Assembly (NCBI GenBank): GCA_005798905.1
Contig: SYIK01000004.1
Location: 1 to 64,000, forward strand
Source of the DNA: Bacteroidota bacterium
Lineage (GTDB): Bacteria; Bacteroidota; Bacteroidia; Chitinophagales; Chitinophagaceae
Reading direction: 5' to 3'
DNA length: 64,000 nucleotides
Part shown: positions 52,294-61,527 of the stretch, piece after piece
Layout: each line of letters begins with the position of its first letter
How positions within the stretch are numbered: the first letter of the stretch is position 1
The notes under the pieces: model-generated
What the model was told of the DNA's origin: nothing
Databases searched by the model: none
What the model saw: only the letters and a program-made list of their open reading frames with translations
Translations under genes and position numbers: made by a program

Positions 52294-52632
52294 ATGGAAG
52301 CGCAAAAAGTAGATCTATTCATTCTTACGAATGCAAAATTTTTTGAAAGTCATCACGTAGCACAAATTAGAGATCGTTTGTTAGAAATTGATGATTCAAA
52401 ATGGTTAGCATTACAAACAATTCAGTTCAAAGATGCTTCAACAAGTTTGATAATTTCAATCTTGGGCGGCAGCTTGGGGATTGACCGTTTTATTATTGGA
52501 GACACGGGTTTGGGAATTGGCAAATTGCTTACCTGTGGCGGACTTGGAATATGGACAATTGTAGATTGGTTTTTAATTCAAGGTGCAACAAGAGAAAAAA
52601 ACATGCAAAAAATTCAACCATTTCTTTATTAA
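52294..52632 (+). CDS. TM2-domain membrane protein
   Basis: 112 aa. A charged soluble N-terminus (~1-45) and a TM2 domain: ISILGGSLGIDRFIIGDTGL, then GIGKLLTCGGLGIWTIVDWF, two helices joined by a short DRF-containing turn. Function unknown. First gene of a tight cluster of four membrane or protease genes (gaps 5 bases, -4 overlap, 1 base). Confidence 0.92.
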   Translation: MEAQKVDLFILTNAKFFESHHVAQIRDRLLEIDDSKWLALQTIQFKDASTSLIISILGGSLGIDRFIIGDTGLGIGKLLTCGGLGIWTIVDWFLIQGATREKNMQKIQPFLY

Positions 52633-52637
52633 AAGCA

Positions 52638-53051
52638 ATGCACAAAAATAAATTATATTTATTTTTAACGATTGCCTGCATCGCAGGATATGGTTGGCTT
52701 TTGTTTGCATTTAATAATACAGAACAATTAAACAATAACGCAAACTCGGTTTGCCTTATTAAACAAGCAACAAATTTGCCTTGCCCTTCTTGTGGAACTA
52801 CGCGATCAGCTGTGTCAATCATAAATGGAAATTTTTCGGATGCTTTTTTATGGAATCCTTTTGGCTTTGTTGTTTTAGCAATAATGTTGCTTTTACCAAT
52901 TTGGCTTTTGAGTGATTTTATAAAAGGAAACAATAGTTTGCAAAATGCTTTTTTGCAAACCGAAAAAATAGTATCTCGAAAATGGATTGCAGTTTCAGCC
53001 ATTTTTTTAGTTGCCGCAAATTGGATTTGGAATATTTATAAAGAATTATGA
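52638..53051 (+). CDS. DUF2752 membrane protein
   Basis: 137 aa from the ATG at 52638, five bases after the TM2 stop; the track start lies inside the TM2 gene. Three hydrophobic segments and the hallmark LPCPSCGTTRSAV (CPxCGxTR) that defines DUF2752. The function is unknown; the cysteine pair could bind metal or take part in redox chemistry. It overlaps the next gene by four bases. Confidence 0.9.
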   Translation: MHKNKLYLFLTIACIAGYGWLLFAFNNTEQLNNNANSVCLIKQATNLPCPSCGTTRSAVSIINGNFSDAFLWNPFGFVVLAIMLLLPIWLLSDFIKGNNSLQNAFLQTEKIVSRKWIAVSAIFLVAANWIWNIYKEL

Positions 53052-53479
53052 CTTTACTTAAAAAATTTGGCTACATCCCCGGAGAACACGAAGCAGAAAA
53101 GGCATCGAATAGTTATTTGATGTCATTGATTGCAATTATTGCGGGACTTCCTTTTCCTATTCTTAACCTGATTGCAAGTTTTATTTTTTATTTGGGCAAT
53201 CGCAAAGGAACTTATTTTGTTCGCTGGCATTGCACGCAAGCTTTATTAGGTCAAGTTTCTTTATTAATAATGAACAGTTTTAGTTTTTGGTGGACCATTT
53301 CAATCTTGTTCGACGATGAACATATTTCCAATAAATATATCGCATACATGCTTACTGTATTCCTTTTTAATTTTGTTGAATTTATTGGTACAATTTATTC
53401 TGCAGTAAAAACACGAAGAGGCGAACATGTAGACTGGTGGCTTTATGGCAATCTCACTTCTTTTATTTGCAAACTGTAA
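53048..53479 (+). CDS. DUF4870-like membrane protein
   Basis: 143 aa with three to four helices. FVRWHCTQALLGQ and YLGNRKGTYF fit the DUF4870/Tic20-like pattern (xxHxxQA), which is my best guess. It overlaps the DUF2752 gene by four bases and ends one base before the M48 protease start, so it is in the same operon. Function unknown. Confidence 0.78.
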   Translation: MTLLKKFGYIPGEHEAEKASNSYLMSLIAIIAGLPFPILNLIASFIFYLGNRKGTYFVRWHCTQALLGQVSLLIMNSFSFWWTISILFDDEHISNKYIAYMLTVFLFNFVEFIGTIYSAVKTRRGEHVDWWLYGNLTSFICKL

Positions 53480-53480
53480 T

Positions 53481-54281
53481 ATGAAAAAAATAATCTTTCC
53501 CATTTTGATTTTCGTTGCATTATTTTTTGCGACTTGGTTTGTATTGAAACAAATAGATTGGATCAAACATTTTAAAGTAAAACAAACAACCAAATCACTG
53601 GAAGAAAAACTGGGTGATTTAATTTGGAAATCAATATCGGCAAGCGAAGGTGTAATAAATGATAAAAAAATCACCAATGCAGTTGATAGCATTCTTACTA
53701 AAATTTGCAAAGCAAATAATATCGACCGAACTAAAATAAAACTGCATATTGTTAAAAACTCGGAAGTGAATGCGTTTGCATTGCCCAACAATTATCTGTT
53801 GGTGAACAGTGGATTAATTTTGAATTGTGTTAACGAAGGCGAACTGGCGAGTGTAATGGCACACGAAATTGCACATATTCAGTTAAATCATGTGATGGAA
53901 AAAGTGGTTCTCAAAATGGGAATGACGGTGCTTGTTACAATTACTTCGGGAGGCGGTGGCGAAATGACCAAAGAAATTTTGCATTTGCTCACTTCTACTG
54001 CATACGATAGAACTTTGGAAAGCGAAGCCGATGCAAAAGCTGTTGACTATTTAATTGCTTCAAATATGGATCCGGAAAATTTTGCAAATTTTTTATTCCG
54101 ACTATCGGGTAAAGAAGATGAATGGACAAAACGACTTGAAATGATAAGCACGCATCCCAATTCGAAAGAAAGGGCTGAAGCAATCATTGAACTTTGCAAG
54201 GATAAAAAATTTGCAAAAAAACAAGTGCTTTCACCTAAAAAATGGATTGAGTTGCAGGATAGAATTAAAGAAATGAAATAG
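53481..54281 (+). CDS. M48-family metallopeptidase
   Basis: 266 aa from the ATG at 53481 (MKKIIFPILIFVALFFATWF). One N-terminal membrane anchor or signal, then the zinc motif VMAHEIAHIQLNHVMEKV (HExxH) and a third ligand in RTLESEADAKAVDYL. BepA/Oma1-like periplasmic proteases of this family cut misfolded envelope proteins. The three small membrane proteins before it may be partners or substrates (inference). Confidence 0.93.
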   Translation: MKKIIFPILIFVALFFATWFVLKQIDWIKHFKVKQTTKSLEEKLGDLIWKSISASEGVINDKKITNAVDSILTKICKANNIDRTKIKLHIVKNSEVNAFALPNNYLLVNSGLILNCVNEGELASVMAHEIAHIQLNHVMEKVVLKMGMTVLVTITSGGGGEMTKEILHLLTSTAYDRTLESEADAKAVDYLIASNMDPENFANFLFRLSGKEDEWTKRLEMISTHPNSKERAEAIIELCKDKKFAKKQVLSPKKWIELQDRIKEMK

Positions 54282-54290
54282 TTGGCTTCG

Positions 54291-54345
54291 AGAACCTCAG
54301 TCAACTATTTTTCACTGAGGAGTACCCTGAGCCTGCCGAAGGGTG
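54291..54345. repeat. REP-like palindromic repeat
   Basis: cctcagt (54295-54301) pairs with actgagg (54314-54320), followed by accctgagcctgccgaagggt (54324-54344) with accct/agggt ends. The sequence matches, from memory, a palindromic intergenic repeat common in Bacteroidota chromosomes. Lies between the M48 and GNAT-like genes and may act as a terminator. Confidence 0.6.
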
Positions 54346-54401
54346 AAATGTACTATTGGGTTCGTCAGTATTAGTTATTTTGCAGATTCAAAAACAAAAA
54401 C

Positions 54402-55574
54402 ATGGAACTTATTGAAGTAACTACTTCAGCATTGGCAAAGGATTTTATCTTCGTAAATGTTACCATAAATAAAGACAATCTCAATTATATTCGCCCGTTG
54501 GATAAGGATATAAATGATGTTTTTGATAAAGAAAAAAATAATGCTTTTCAGTTTGGCGAAGCCGTTCGTTGGATTTTAAAAGACAATAATGGAAATGCAA
54601 TTGGTAGAATTGCAGCTTTTGTTAACTCAAAATATAAGAACAAAGGAGACGATGTACCAGTTGGTGGTTTCGGTTTTTTTGATTGTATAAATGACCAAAA
54701 AGCTGCCGATCTGCTTTTTGATACTGCCAAAAATTGGTTGCTTCAAAAAGAAGTACAAGCAATGGATGGTCCGATAAATTTTGGAGAAAGAAATCGTTGG
54801 TGGGGTTTATTGGTAGAAGGGTTTCACGAACCATTGTATGCGATGAATTTCAATGCACCGTATTACCAAAAACTATTTGAAACTTATGGCTTTCAAGTTT
54901 TTTACAACCAAATTTGTTGGTTACTGAATGTGCCAAAAAAAGGTGGCCAGCTTGCACCTCGCTTATATGCCGCACACCGAAAATTTTCTTCCAATCCCGA
55001 TTTTAAAACCAGCACAGTTTCTAAAAATAATTTACAAAAATTTGCCAAAGATTTTTGCACTATCTACAACAAAGCATGGGCGGGGCATGATGGCAATAAA
55101 GAGATGAACGAAAGTGATGCACTTAAAACATTCAAAAAAATGAAGGCAGTAATGGATGAAAACTGTATATTTTTTACTTATCATAAGAATGAACCAGTAT
55201 CTTTTTTTATAAGCCTACCAGACCTTAATCAAATTTTTAAATTTCTGAATGGAGAATTCAATTGGTGGGCAAAATTGAAATTTCTTTTCTATAAAAAATT
55301 TATCGGGTGCACTCGGCTTGTGGGAATTATTTATGGAGTTACGCCAGAGTTTCAGGGTTCAGGAGTTGATTATTTTATGCTTGCCGAGGCAGAAAAAGTA
55401 ATTATTGCAAAAACGAAGTATACCGAATTTGAAATGCAATGGCAGGGAGATTTCAATCCAAAAATGTTGAATATCTCAAAAAATTTGGGTGCCACCCAAA
55501 GCCGTCGTTTAATTACTTATCGGTATTTGTTTGATAGAACCAAGGAATTTGTTCGACATCCGCTATTGAATTAA
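54402..55574 (+). CDS. GNAT-like protein of unknown substrate
   Basis: 390 aa, soluble. The N-terminal half holds GRIAAFVNSKYKNKGDDVPV and GFGFFDCINDQKAADLLFDT, an acetyltransferase-like beta-alpha pattern, then DGPINFGERNRWWGLLVEGF. A late GVTPEFQGSGVDYFMLAEAE resembles the acetyl-CoA loop. Similar to YghO-type proteins as I recall. Substrate not known. Monocistronic. Confidence 0.82.
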   Translation: MELIEVTTSALAKDFIFVNVTINKDNLNYIRPLDKDINDVFDKEKNNAFQFGEAVRWILKDNNGNAIGRIAAFVNSKYKNKGDDVPVGGFGFFDCINDQKAADLLFDTAKNWLLQKEVQAMDGPINFGERNRWWGLLVEGFHEPLYAMNFNAPYYQKLFETYGFQVFYNQICWLLNVPKKGGQLAPRLYAAHRKFSSNPDFKTSTVSKNNLQKFAKDFCTIYNKAWAGHDGNKEMNESDALKTFKKMKAVMDENCIFFTYHKNEPVSFFISLPDLNQIFKFLNGEFNWWAKLKFLFYKKFIGCTRLVGIIYGVTPEFQGSGVDYFMLAEAEKVIIAKTKYTEFEMQWQGDFNPKMLNISKNLGATQSRRLITYRYLFDRTKEFVRHPLLN

Positions 55575-55685
55575 AATAAATAATTTTGAAAAATATTTAT
55601 TCAAATAAAACAAAATAATCCTTCAAAAACTTACCTATCATTGCATTAACTTGAAGACGCAATTTTAGTTTTCGCAATCGCTATC

Positions 55686-57452
55686 ATGGATAAATTTATT
55701 GTTTCAGCACGCAAATATCGTCCACAATTGTTTGACACAGTTGTCGGGCAGGAACATATAACTACCACATTAAAAAATGCAATTCTATCCAAGCAACTTG
55801 CCCATGCATTTTTATTTTGTGGACCACGCGGTGTTGGAAAAACAACTTGTGCAAGAATTTTAGCTAAAACTATTAATTGCGAAAACCAAACAAAAACCGG
55901 AGAAGCGTGTAATACTTGTAACTCCTGTGTTTCTTTTGCCGACGGCACATCTTTAAATATGCACGAGCTGGATGCGGCATCAAATAATTCCGTAGATGAT
56001 ATTCGTTCTTTGGTTGATCAAGTTCGTTTTGCGCCACAAGCTGGTCAATTCAAAGTTTATATTATTGACGAGGTTCACATGCTTAGCACTTCCGCATTTA
56101 ATGCTTTTTTAAAAACGTTGGAAGAACCACCACCTTTTGCAATTTTTATTTTAGCTACAACAGAGAAACATAAAATTCTTCCCACTATTTTGAGTCGTTG
56201 TCAGATTTTCGATTTTAAACGAATTACCATTCAGGCAACGGTAAATCATTTGCAAAATATTTGCACACAAGAAAATATAAAAGCAGAAAAAGCAGCATTG
56301 CAGGTGATTGCGCAAAAAAGTGAAGGATGCTTGCGCGATTCACTTAGTATTCTCGACAAAATTGTAAGCTTTACCAGTGGCCAATTGACGTATGCAAATA
56401 CACTTGAACACTTAAATATTTTAGATGCAGAATATTATTTCAAATTATTGGACTACATGCAATCGCAACAACTTTCGGATGCACTTATTTTGTACGACGA
56501 AATAAATAACAAAGGTTTTGATGGCGATTTAGTGCTATCAGGATTTTCTGAATTTATCCGCAACTTGCTGATTAGTAAAGATGAAAAAGCTGCGTTTTTA
56601 TTGGATGTAACAGAAAATTTCAAAGACAGTTATTTGCAAACTGCTAAAAATGTTTCATCGCCACTATTAATTGCAACGCTAAATATTTTAAATGAAGCTG
56701 AAATCAATTACAAAACAGCCCGAAATAAAAAATTGCATTTAGAATTAACACTAATAAAACTGTGTTATTTAAAACAAGCAATTGAATTAAGTGCCGACGA
56801 AAACGGTCTCTCTAAAAAAAAAATAGTTGAACAAACCAAACCACTTGCTTTTAAAAATATTACTCCATTCAAAATTCAAAAAACAAACAAAACAGAAGAG
56901 CAGCAACAACTTCCAGCTGCAAAATTAATTATTGAAACACCCCCTATTTCTATTCTTCAAAAAGAAGATACTCTGAAAATTTCAAGTGCACATCAAAAAA
57001 CTACAAAACTAAATTCGCTCGAGTCCATTCGTAAACAAATAAAAGACAACAGTAATAATGGGATTGCAAAATCGAACATCCCTTTAGAAATAGAAAAATT
57101 GCAAAAAGCTTGGAGCGAGTATGTCGACAAATTGAAAGAAGAAAAAAATCCAGCAGCAACTAATTTCGAAATGGCCGAACTTCGAATTCAAGATGAAAAT
57201 AATTTTATAGCACTCGTCACCAACAATATTCAATTTCGATTTATTGAACAAGGTGGTTTAAAAGTATCGCAGTTTCTCAGAGAAAAATTGCATAACCAAC
57301 TTTTACAATTTTACATTGTGATGGAACAAAATAAAGATGCAAACAAATCGTATGAAATTCCACTTAGTGCAAACGAACAGTTTCAAAAAATAATTCAAAA
57401 ATATCCATTAGTAAAAAAATTAAAAGACCGTTTGCGATTAGACTTAGATTAA
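55686..57452 (+). CDS. dnaX: DNA polymerase III subunit gamma/tau
   Basis: 588 aa. The AAA+ clamp-loader domain starts VSARKYRPQLFDTVVGQEHI. Walker A is CGPRGVGKTTCARILA, a zinc-binding set lies in CNTCNSC, Walker B is YIIDEVHMLS and sensor ILSRCQIFDFKRI. Residues ~380-460 are a low-complexity Lys/Thr/Gln linker before a tau-like C-terminal part. It loads beta clamps and links the polymerase to the helicase. No frameshift slip site was noted. Confidence 0.96.
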   Translation: MDKFIVSARKYRPQLFDTVVGQEHITTTLKNAILSKQLAHAFLFCGPRGVGKTTCARILAKTINCENQTKTGEACNTCNSCVSFADGTSLNMHELDAASNNSVDDIRSLVDQVRFAPQAGQFKVYIIDEVHMLSTSAFNAFLKTLEEPPPFAIFILATTEKHKILPTILSRCQIFDFKRITIQATVNHLQNICTQENIKAEKAALQVIAQKSEGCLRDSLSILDKIVSFTSGQLTYANTLEHLNILDAEYYFKLLDYMQSQQLSDALILYDEINNKGFDGDLVLSGFSEFIRNLLISKDEKAAFLLDVTENFKDSYLQTAKNVSSPLLIATLNILNEAEINYKTARNKKLHLELTLIKLCYLKQAIELSADENGLSKKKIVEQTKPLAFKNITPFKIQKTNKTEEQQQLPAAKLIIETPPISILQKEDTLKISSAHQKTTKLNSLESIRKQIKDNSNNGIAKSNIPLEIEKLQKAWSEYVDKLKEEKNPAATNFEMAELRIQDENNFIALVTNNIQFRFIEQGGLKVSQFLREKLHNQLLQFYIVMEQNKDANKSYEIPLSANEQFQKIIQKYPLVKKLKDRLRLDLD

Positions 57453-57507
57453 CAACCATTTTAATTCAGCTTTTTTATCTTAATTTCGGCAACAAATTTT
57501 AACGAAC

Positions 57508-58755
57508 ATGGCGGAAGTAATTTTAATGCCCCGATTGAGCGATACAATGACCGAAGGAGTTGTTGCCGCATGGCATAAAAACATTGGTGATAGTATAAAA
57601 AAAGGAGATTTATTGGCGGAAATAGAAACCGACAAAGCCACCATGGAATTGGAAAGTTATAAAGATGGAATTCTTTTACATATCGGAATTGCAAAGGGCG
57701 GAAAATTGCAAGTCAACGATTTGTTGGCGATAATTGGGAAAGCTAACGAAGATATTTCTTCGCAAATAAATAAACAAGTTGCTGAAATCATTGAACCGAC
57801 AAAAACCGATTCGCAACCAACCGCAATTCAACCAACAAGTGAAGTCGTTGAAACGCCAAGTACAAACGTTGTTAATTTTGATGTAGCAACAGACGACCGT
57901 TTAAAAGCATCTCCTCTTGCAAAAAAATTAGCAAAAGAAAAAGGAATCGATATTACCGGCATTCAAGGTAGCGGCGATGGAAGAAGAATTGTAAAATCAG
58001 ATATTGATAATTTTAAACCAATTACAGAAATTCCTATTACAGTTGTTCCTACAATTAACACTGAAACCGGGAAGGCAGAATTTACAGACAGCCCCAATGG
58101 CCAGATGCGGAAAGCGATTGCAAAAAGACTTTGCGAAAGTAAATTTTCAGCTCCCCATATTTATTTGACTATGGAAATAAATATGGACAATACAATTTCC
58201 ATTCGCACACAAATGAATCAAATTGGGAATGTGAAAATTTCGTTTCAAGATATGTTGATTAAAGCGTGTGCATTTTCTTTAAAACAACATCCATCCATAA
58301 ATTCATCTTGGATGGGCGATTTTATTCGCACTTATCATCATGTTCATATTGGCAGTGCAGTTGCTTTGCCAGAAGGATTGATTGTTCCAGTAATTAAATT
58401 TGCCGATCAAAAATCTTTTGTACAAATAGCAACCGAAACAAAAGAACTTTACGCAAAAGCAAAAAATAAAAAATTACAACCAACAGAATTTAGCGGAAAC
58501 ACTTTTACAATCAGCAATTTGGGCATGTTGGATATTGAAGAATTTACAGCTATTGTAAACCCTCCCGATAGTTGCATTTTGGCTGTTGGAAAAATAAAAG
58601 AAATTGTAGTTAAAAAAGAAGATGGATTTGGAACAACGAATGTGATGAAAGTTACACTTAGTTGCGACCACCGAAGTGTGGATGGAGCAATGGGAGCAGC
58701 TTTTCTGCAAACATTAAAAAAATACATGGAGAACCCAATTACGATGTTGCTTTAA
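57508..58755 (+). CDS. Dihydrolipoamide acetyltransferase (pyruvate dehydrogenase E2)
   Basis: 415 aa. One lipoyl domain (K in AEIETDKATMELESY, ~50), a Pro/Thr-rich linker, a peripheral-subunit-binding domain (ASPLAKKLAKEKGIDITGIQ) and a catalytic domain ending with CDHRSVDGAMGAAFL (HxxxDG). The MPRLSDTMTEG start is typical of PDH E2 rather than 2-oxoglutarate E2. E1 and E3 genes are not adjacent in this window. Confidence 0.94.
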   Translation: MAEVILMPRLSDTMTEGVVAAWHKNIGDSIKKGDLLAEIETDKATMELESYKDGILLHIGIAKGGKLQVNDLLAIIGKANEDISSQINKQVAEIIEPTKTDSQPTAIQPTSEVVETPSTNVVNFDVATDDRLKASPLAKKLAKEKGIDITGIQGSGDGRRIVKSDIDNFKPITEIPITVVPTINTETGKAEFTDSPNGQMRKAIAKRLCESKFSAPHIYLTMEINMDNTISIRTQMNQIGNVKISFQDMLIKACAFSLKQHPSINSSWMGDFIRTYHHVHIGSAVALPEGLIVPVIKFADQKSFVQIATETKELYAKAKNKKLQPTEFSGNTFTISNLGMLDIEEFTAIVNPPDSCILAVGKIKEIVVKKEDGFGTTNVMKVTLSCDHRSVDGAMGAAFLQTLKKYMENPITMLL

Positions 58756-58860
58756 TTGTTTCCAAGATTTACTCACTTAATTAGTTATGCCTTTTTGGAC
58801 AAATTGTTAATATTTTCTAAAAAAATATAATTACAAATATTTTGACTTAGATTTGATTGA

Positions 58861-59196
58861 GTGAAACAATTTTTTGCGATATTATTTTTTATAGTTTTAA
58901 CAACAACTGCTTCTTTCGGACAAGAAATTAATGCCAAAGAAACACCGCAACGGATTTTAAGATTATATCCCAACCCAGCTATCTCTTTCATAAAATTTGA
59001 TTTCCAAAATGAATACCAAAAAGGATACAGTATTCAAATAATTAATTTTATTGGAAAGCAACAGCAGGATTTAAAAAATATTAATTACAGTACAACACTT
59101 GATCTTTCCAACTTTTCTCGCGGAATTTATATTTATCAGTTAAAAAATGAAAATGGGAAAATAGTAGATTCTGGAAAATTCCAAGTTCGAAAATAA
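58861..59196 (+). CDS. Minimal T9SS type A sorting-domain protein
   Basis: 111 aa, GTG start. Signal peptide VKQFFAILFFIVLTTTASFG, ~15 residues, and then almost nothing but a type A T9SS C-terminal domain: LRLYPNPAISFIKFDF, YSIQIINFIGKQQ, LDLSNFSRGIYIYQLKNENG and SGKFQVRK. In other proteins this domain sends a large cargo through the type IX system to the cell surface. Here no cargo domain is present. It stands alone with its own upstream AT-rich region. Confidence 0.88.
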   Translation: MKQFFAILFFIVLTTTASFGQEINAKETPQRILRLYPNPAISFIKFDFQNEYQKGYSIQIINFIGKQQQDLKNINYSTTLDLSNFSRGIYIYQLKNENGKIVDSGKFQVRK

Positions 59197-59268
59197 TCCA
59201 ACTTCATCTCTCTTTTTTTCTAAAGCAACGAAAATGAATTTTGAACGGTCTATAGTTAAATGTATTTT

Positions 59269-59637
59269 ATGAACAAGCTATCTACTTTTATTATAGTTGT
59301 AATTGCAACTTTATTAATTAGGTGTGAAAAAGAACAGCCAATAACCAAAACATTTAAAGCCAAATTTGTTGCTGGAATGTGTGGACAAATCATCATTGAA
59401 ATACTGGATAGCAATTATTATGACAAAGGGATGAATTGGACAAATTCAAGCGGTCAATTATATCATCATGTATTTACTGTTCGGAATCCTTGTGATTTAA
59501 ATCCTTCAACTCTCAACGTCGGAGGAGATATTTTTGATTGCGTATTAATCGCATCGCCCGACAAAACTAACTGTATCACTTGTCTTGCTTATATGGAAAC
59601 TCCCCCAAAAACATGGAATATAAAAGTGAAGAAATAA
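59269..59637 (+). CDS. Small lipoprotein-like hypothetical protein
   Basis: 122 aa from the ATG at 59269 (MNKLSTFIIVVIATLLIRCE); an in-frame ATG is nine bases upstream. The hydrophobic segment ends in IRC, an imperfect lipobox. The mature part has six cysteines, including CDLNPSTLNVGGDIFDC and CITC, suggesting disulfides. Not recognised. Follows the T9SS mini-protein by 72 bases. Confidence 0.7.
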   Translation: MNKLSTFIIVVIATLLIRCEKEQPITKTFKAKFVAGMCGQIIIEILDSNYYDKGMNWTNSSGQLYHHVFTVRNPCDLNPSTLNVGGDIFDCVLIASPDKTNCITCLAYMETPPKTWNIKVKK

Positions 59638-59725
59638 ACTTCCTTTTATTATAACTAACTAATTACAGTACAAGTCTAATTAGGCCAAATTCTTCCTTTC
59701 AAGACAATTTGTCCCAACTCATCTA

Positions 59726-59755
59726 TTGGCAGAATTATTGACAACCTTACCTTTG
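59726..59755 (+). promoter_or_regulatory. Promoter of grpE-dnaJ
   Basis: -33 TTG (59726-59728), 19-bp spacer, -7 TACCTTTG (59748-59755). This shows that the track's TTG start at 59726 is the promoter, not a codon. An inverted repeat gacaatttgtc lies just upstream (59703-59713). Confidence 0.68.
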
Positions 59756-59773
59756 CGTTCAATTTTTATAAAA

Positions 59774-60367
59774 ATGCGACAAAAAGATATGAAAGAAGAA
59801 AAAGAACCTGCAAAAATGCAATCGGAAGAAGCGATTGAAAACAACGAAACATCCATGCTAAATTCCGATGAAAATCTGAACGAAGTTGAATCTAAAAATG
59901 AAGAACAATCAAATTTGGCGGAAATTGAACTATTGAAAATTCAAGTAGCAGAAGCGCAAGACAAACTACTTAGAAAAATAGCTGAATTTGATAATTTCAA
60001 AAAAAGAAATTCAAAAGAAAGAATCGAACTAATTCAAACAGCTGGCAGAGAAGTAATTATTGACATGTTGAGTGTGTTGGATGATTGTGAACGTGCTACC
60101 AAACAAATGTCAAGTACAGACGATCCAACGCATATCAAAGAAGGTGTTAATTTAGTTTTTAACAAATTGAAAAATACACTGCTTGCAAAAGGATTGAAAC
60201 CAATGGAAACAATCAATCAATTATTCAACTCCGATATGCACGAAGCAATTACGGAAATTGAAGCACCCACAGAAGCATTGAAAGGGAAAGTAGTTGATGA
60301 GATTGAAAAGGGTTATTATTTAAATGAAAAAATAATTCGTTACGCCAAAGTTATTATTGGCAAGTAA
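59774..60367 (+). CDS. grpE: Nucleotide exchange factor GrpE
   Basis: 197 aa from the ATG at 59774 ([20 protein letters not shown]). An acidic N-terminus, a long coiled coil with [20 protein letters not shown], and a C-terminal beta domain [20 protein letters not shown] ending [18 protein letters not shown]. It releases ADP from DnaK. The dnaJ start follows eight bases later; dnaK is not in the window. Confidence 0.95.
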   Translation: MRQKDMKEEKEPAKMQSEEAIENNETSMLNSDENLNEVESKNEEQSNLAEIELLKIQVAEAQDKLLRKIAEFDNFKKRNSKERIELIQTAGREVIIDMLSVLDDCERATKQMSSTDDPTHIKEGVNLVFNKLKNTLLAKGLKPMETINQLFNSDMHEAITEIEAPTEALKGKVVDEIEKGYYLNEKIIRYAKVIIGK

Positions 60368-60375
60368 AATTTTAT

Positions 60376-61527
60376 ATGTCAAAAAGAGATTACTACGAAA
60401 TATTGGGTGTGAGCAAATCATCGTCAACGGATGATATAAAAAAATCTTACCGTAAAGTTGCAATGCAATTTCATCCTGATAGAAATCCGGGTGATAAAGC
60501 AGCTGAAGAAAAATTCAAAGAAGCTGCAGAAGCTTATGAAGTGTTGAGTGATGCAGATAAAAAAGCGCAATACGATCGATACGGACATGCTGGTGTAAGT
60601 GGCAATGGTCGTGGTTTTAGTGGCGGAGGTATGAATATGGAAGATATCTTTAGCCAGTTTGGTGATGTTTTCAGTGATGATCTTTTTGGTAGTTTTTTTG
60701 GCGGAGGAAGAGGTCGTTCATCAAGAGGTCGTGGCGTTCGCGGAAGCAATCTTCGCGTAAAAATAAAACTGACTTACGAGGAAATTGCAAAAGGAGTTTC
60801 CAAACAAATTAAAGTTAAGAAGCATGTAAATTGTACAACATGTAGTGGAAGTGGTGCAAAAGATAAATCAAGTATTCAAAATTGTAGTACTTGTGGTGGT
60901 AGTGGTCAGGTTAAGAAAATTGCAAACACTTTCATGGGCCAAATGCAAACAGTAACGACTTGTCCGAGTTGTAATGGAGAAGGTTCTACTGTAACAAGTA
61001 AATGCACCGCATGCAAAGGCGATGGAAGAGTTTATGGAGAAGAAACGGTAAAGCTAGATATTCCAGCCGGCGTTCAAGAAGGAATGCAGTTGAGTTTAAG
61101 TCATAAAGGAAATGCCGGTGAAAGAGGTGGATCGCCGGGTGATTTACTTATTTTAATTGAAGAAGAACCGCATAAAGAATTGCAACGCGATGGATCGAAT
61201 GCTGCTTATGATCTTCATATTTCATTTTCAGATGCTGTTTTTGGAAAACAAGTTGAAGTGCCCACCATCGACGGAAAAGCAAAAATCAAAATTCCTGCAG
61301 GAACGCAAGGTGGAAAAATTTTCAGGTTAAAAGGAAAAGGATTTCCAACTGTAAATAGCTACCAGAGAGGCGATCAGCTGATTAACATAAATGTTTGGGT
61401 TCCGCAACATTTATCGGCAGAAGAAAAACTGATGCTGGAAAAATTAAATGAATCATCCAACTTCAAACCCAATCCTGATAAAACAGAAAAAAGTTTTCTG
61501 GAAAAAATGAGAGAGCTTTTTACTTAG
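60376..61527 (+). CDS. dnaJ: Chaperone protein DnaJ
   Basis: 383 aa, full-length type I. J domain with [11 protein letters not shown] (HPD), a Gly/Phe-rich region ([20 protein letters not shown]), four zinc CxxCxGxG repeats ([36 protein letters not shown]) and the C-terminal substrate domains. It delivers clients to DnaK. Second gene of grpE-dnaJ; its 3' end overlaps the convergent VWA gene by eight bases. Confidence 0.97.
   Translation: MSKRDYYEILGVSKSSSTDDIKKSYRKVAMQFHPDRNPGDKAAEEKFKEAAEAYEVLSDADKKAQYDRYGHAGVSGNGRGFSGGGMNMEDIFSQFGDVFSDDLFGSFFGGGRGRSSRGRGVRGSNLRVKIKLTYEEIAKGVSKQIKVKKHVNCTTCSGSGAKDKSSIQNCSTCGGSGQVKKIANTFMGQMQTVTTCPSCNGEGSTVTSKCTACKGDGRVYGEETVKLDIPAGVQEGMQLSLSHKGNAGERGGSPGDLLILIEEEPHKELQRDGSNAAYDLHISFSDAVFGKQVEVPTIDGKAKIKIPAGTQGGKIFRLKGKGFPTVNSYQRGDQLININVWVPQHLSAEEKLMLEKLNESSNFKPNPDKTEKSFLEKMRELFT

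Noticed and set aside
52529-53002. 157-aa minus-strand ORF
   Set aside because: Antisense to the TM2 and DUF2752 genes, both of which have clear family motifs.
53300-53791. 163-aa minus-strand ORF
   Set aside because: Antisense to the DUF4870-like and M48 genes; no recognisable protein features.
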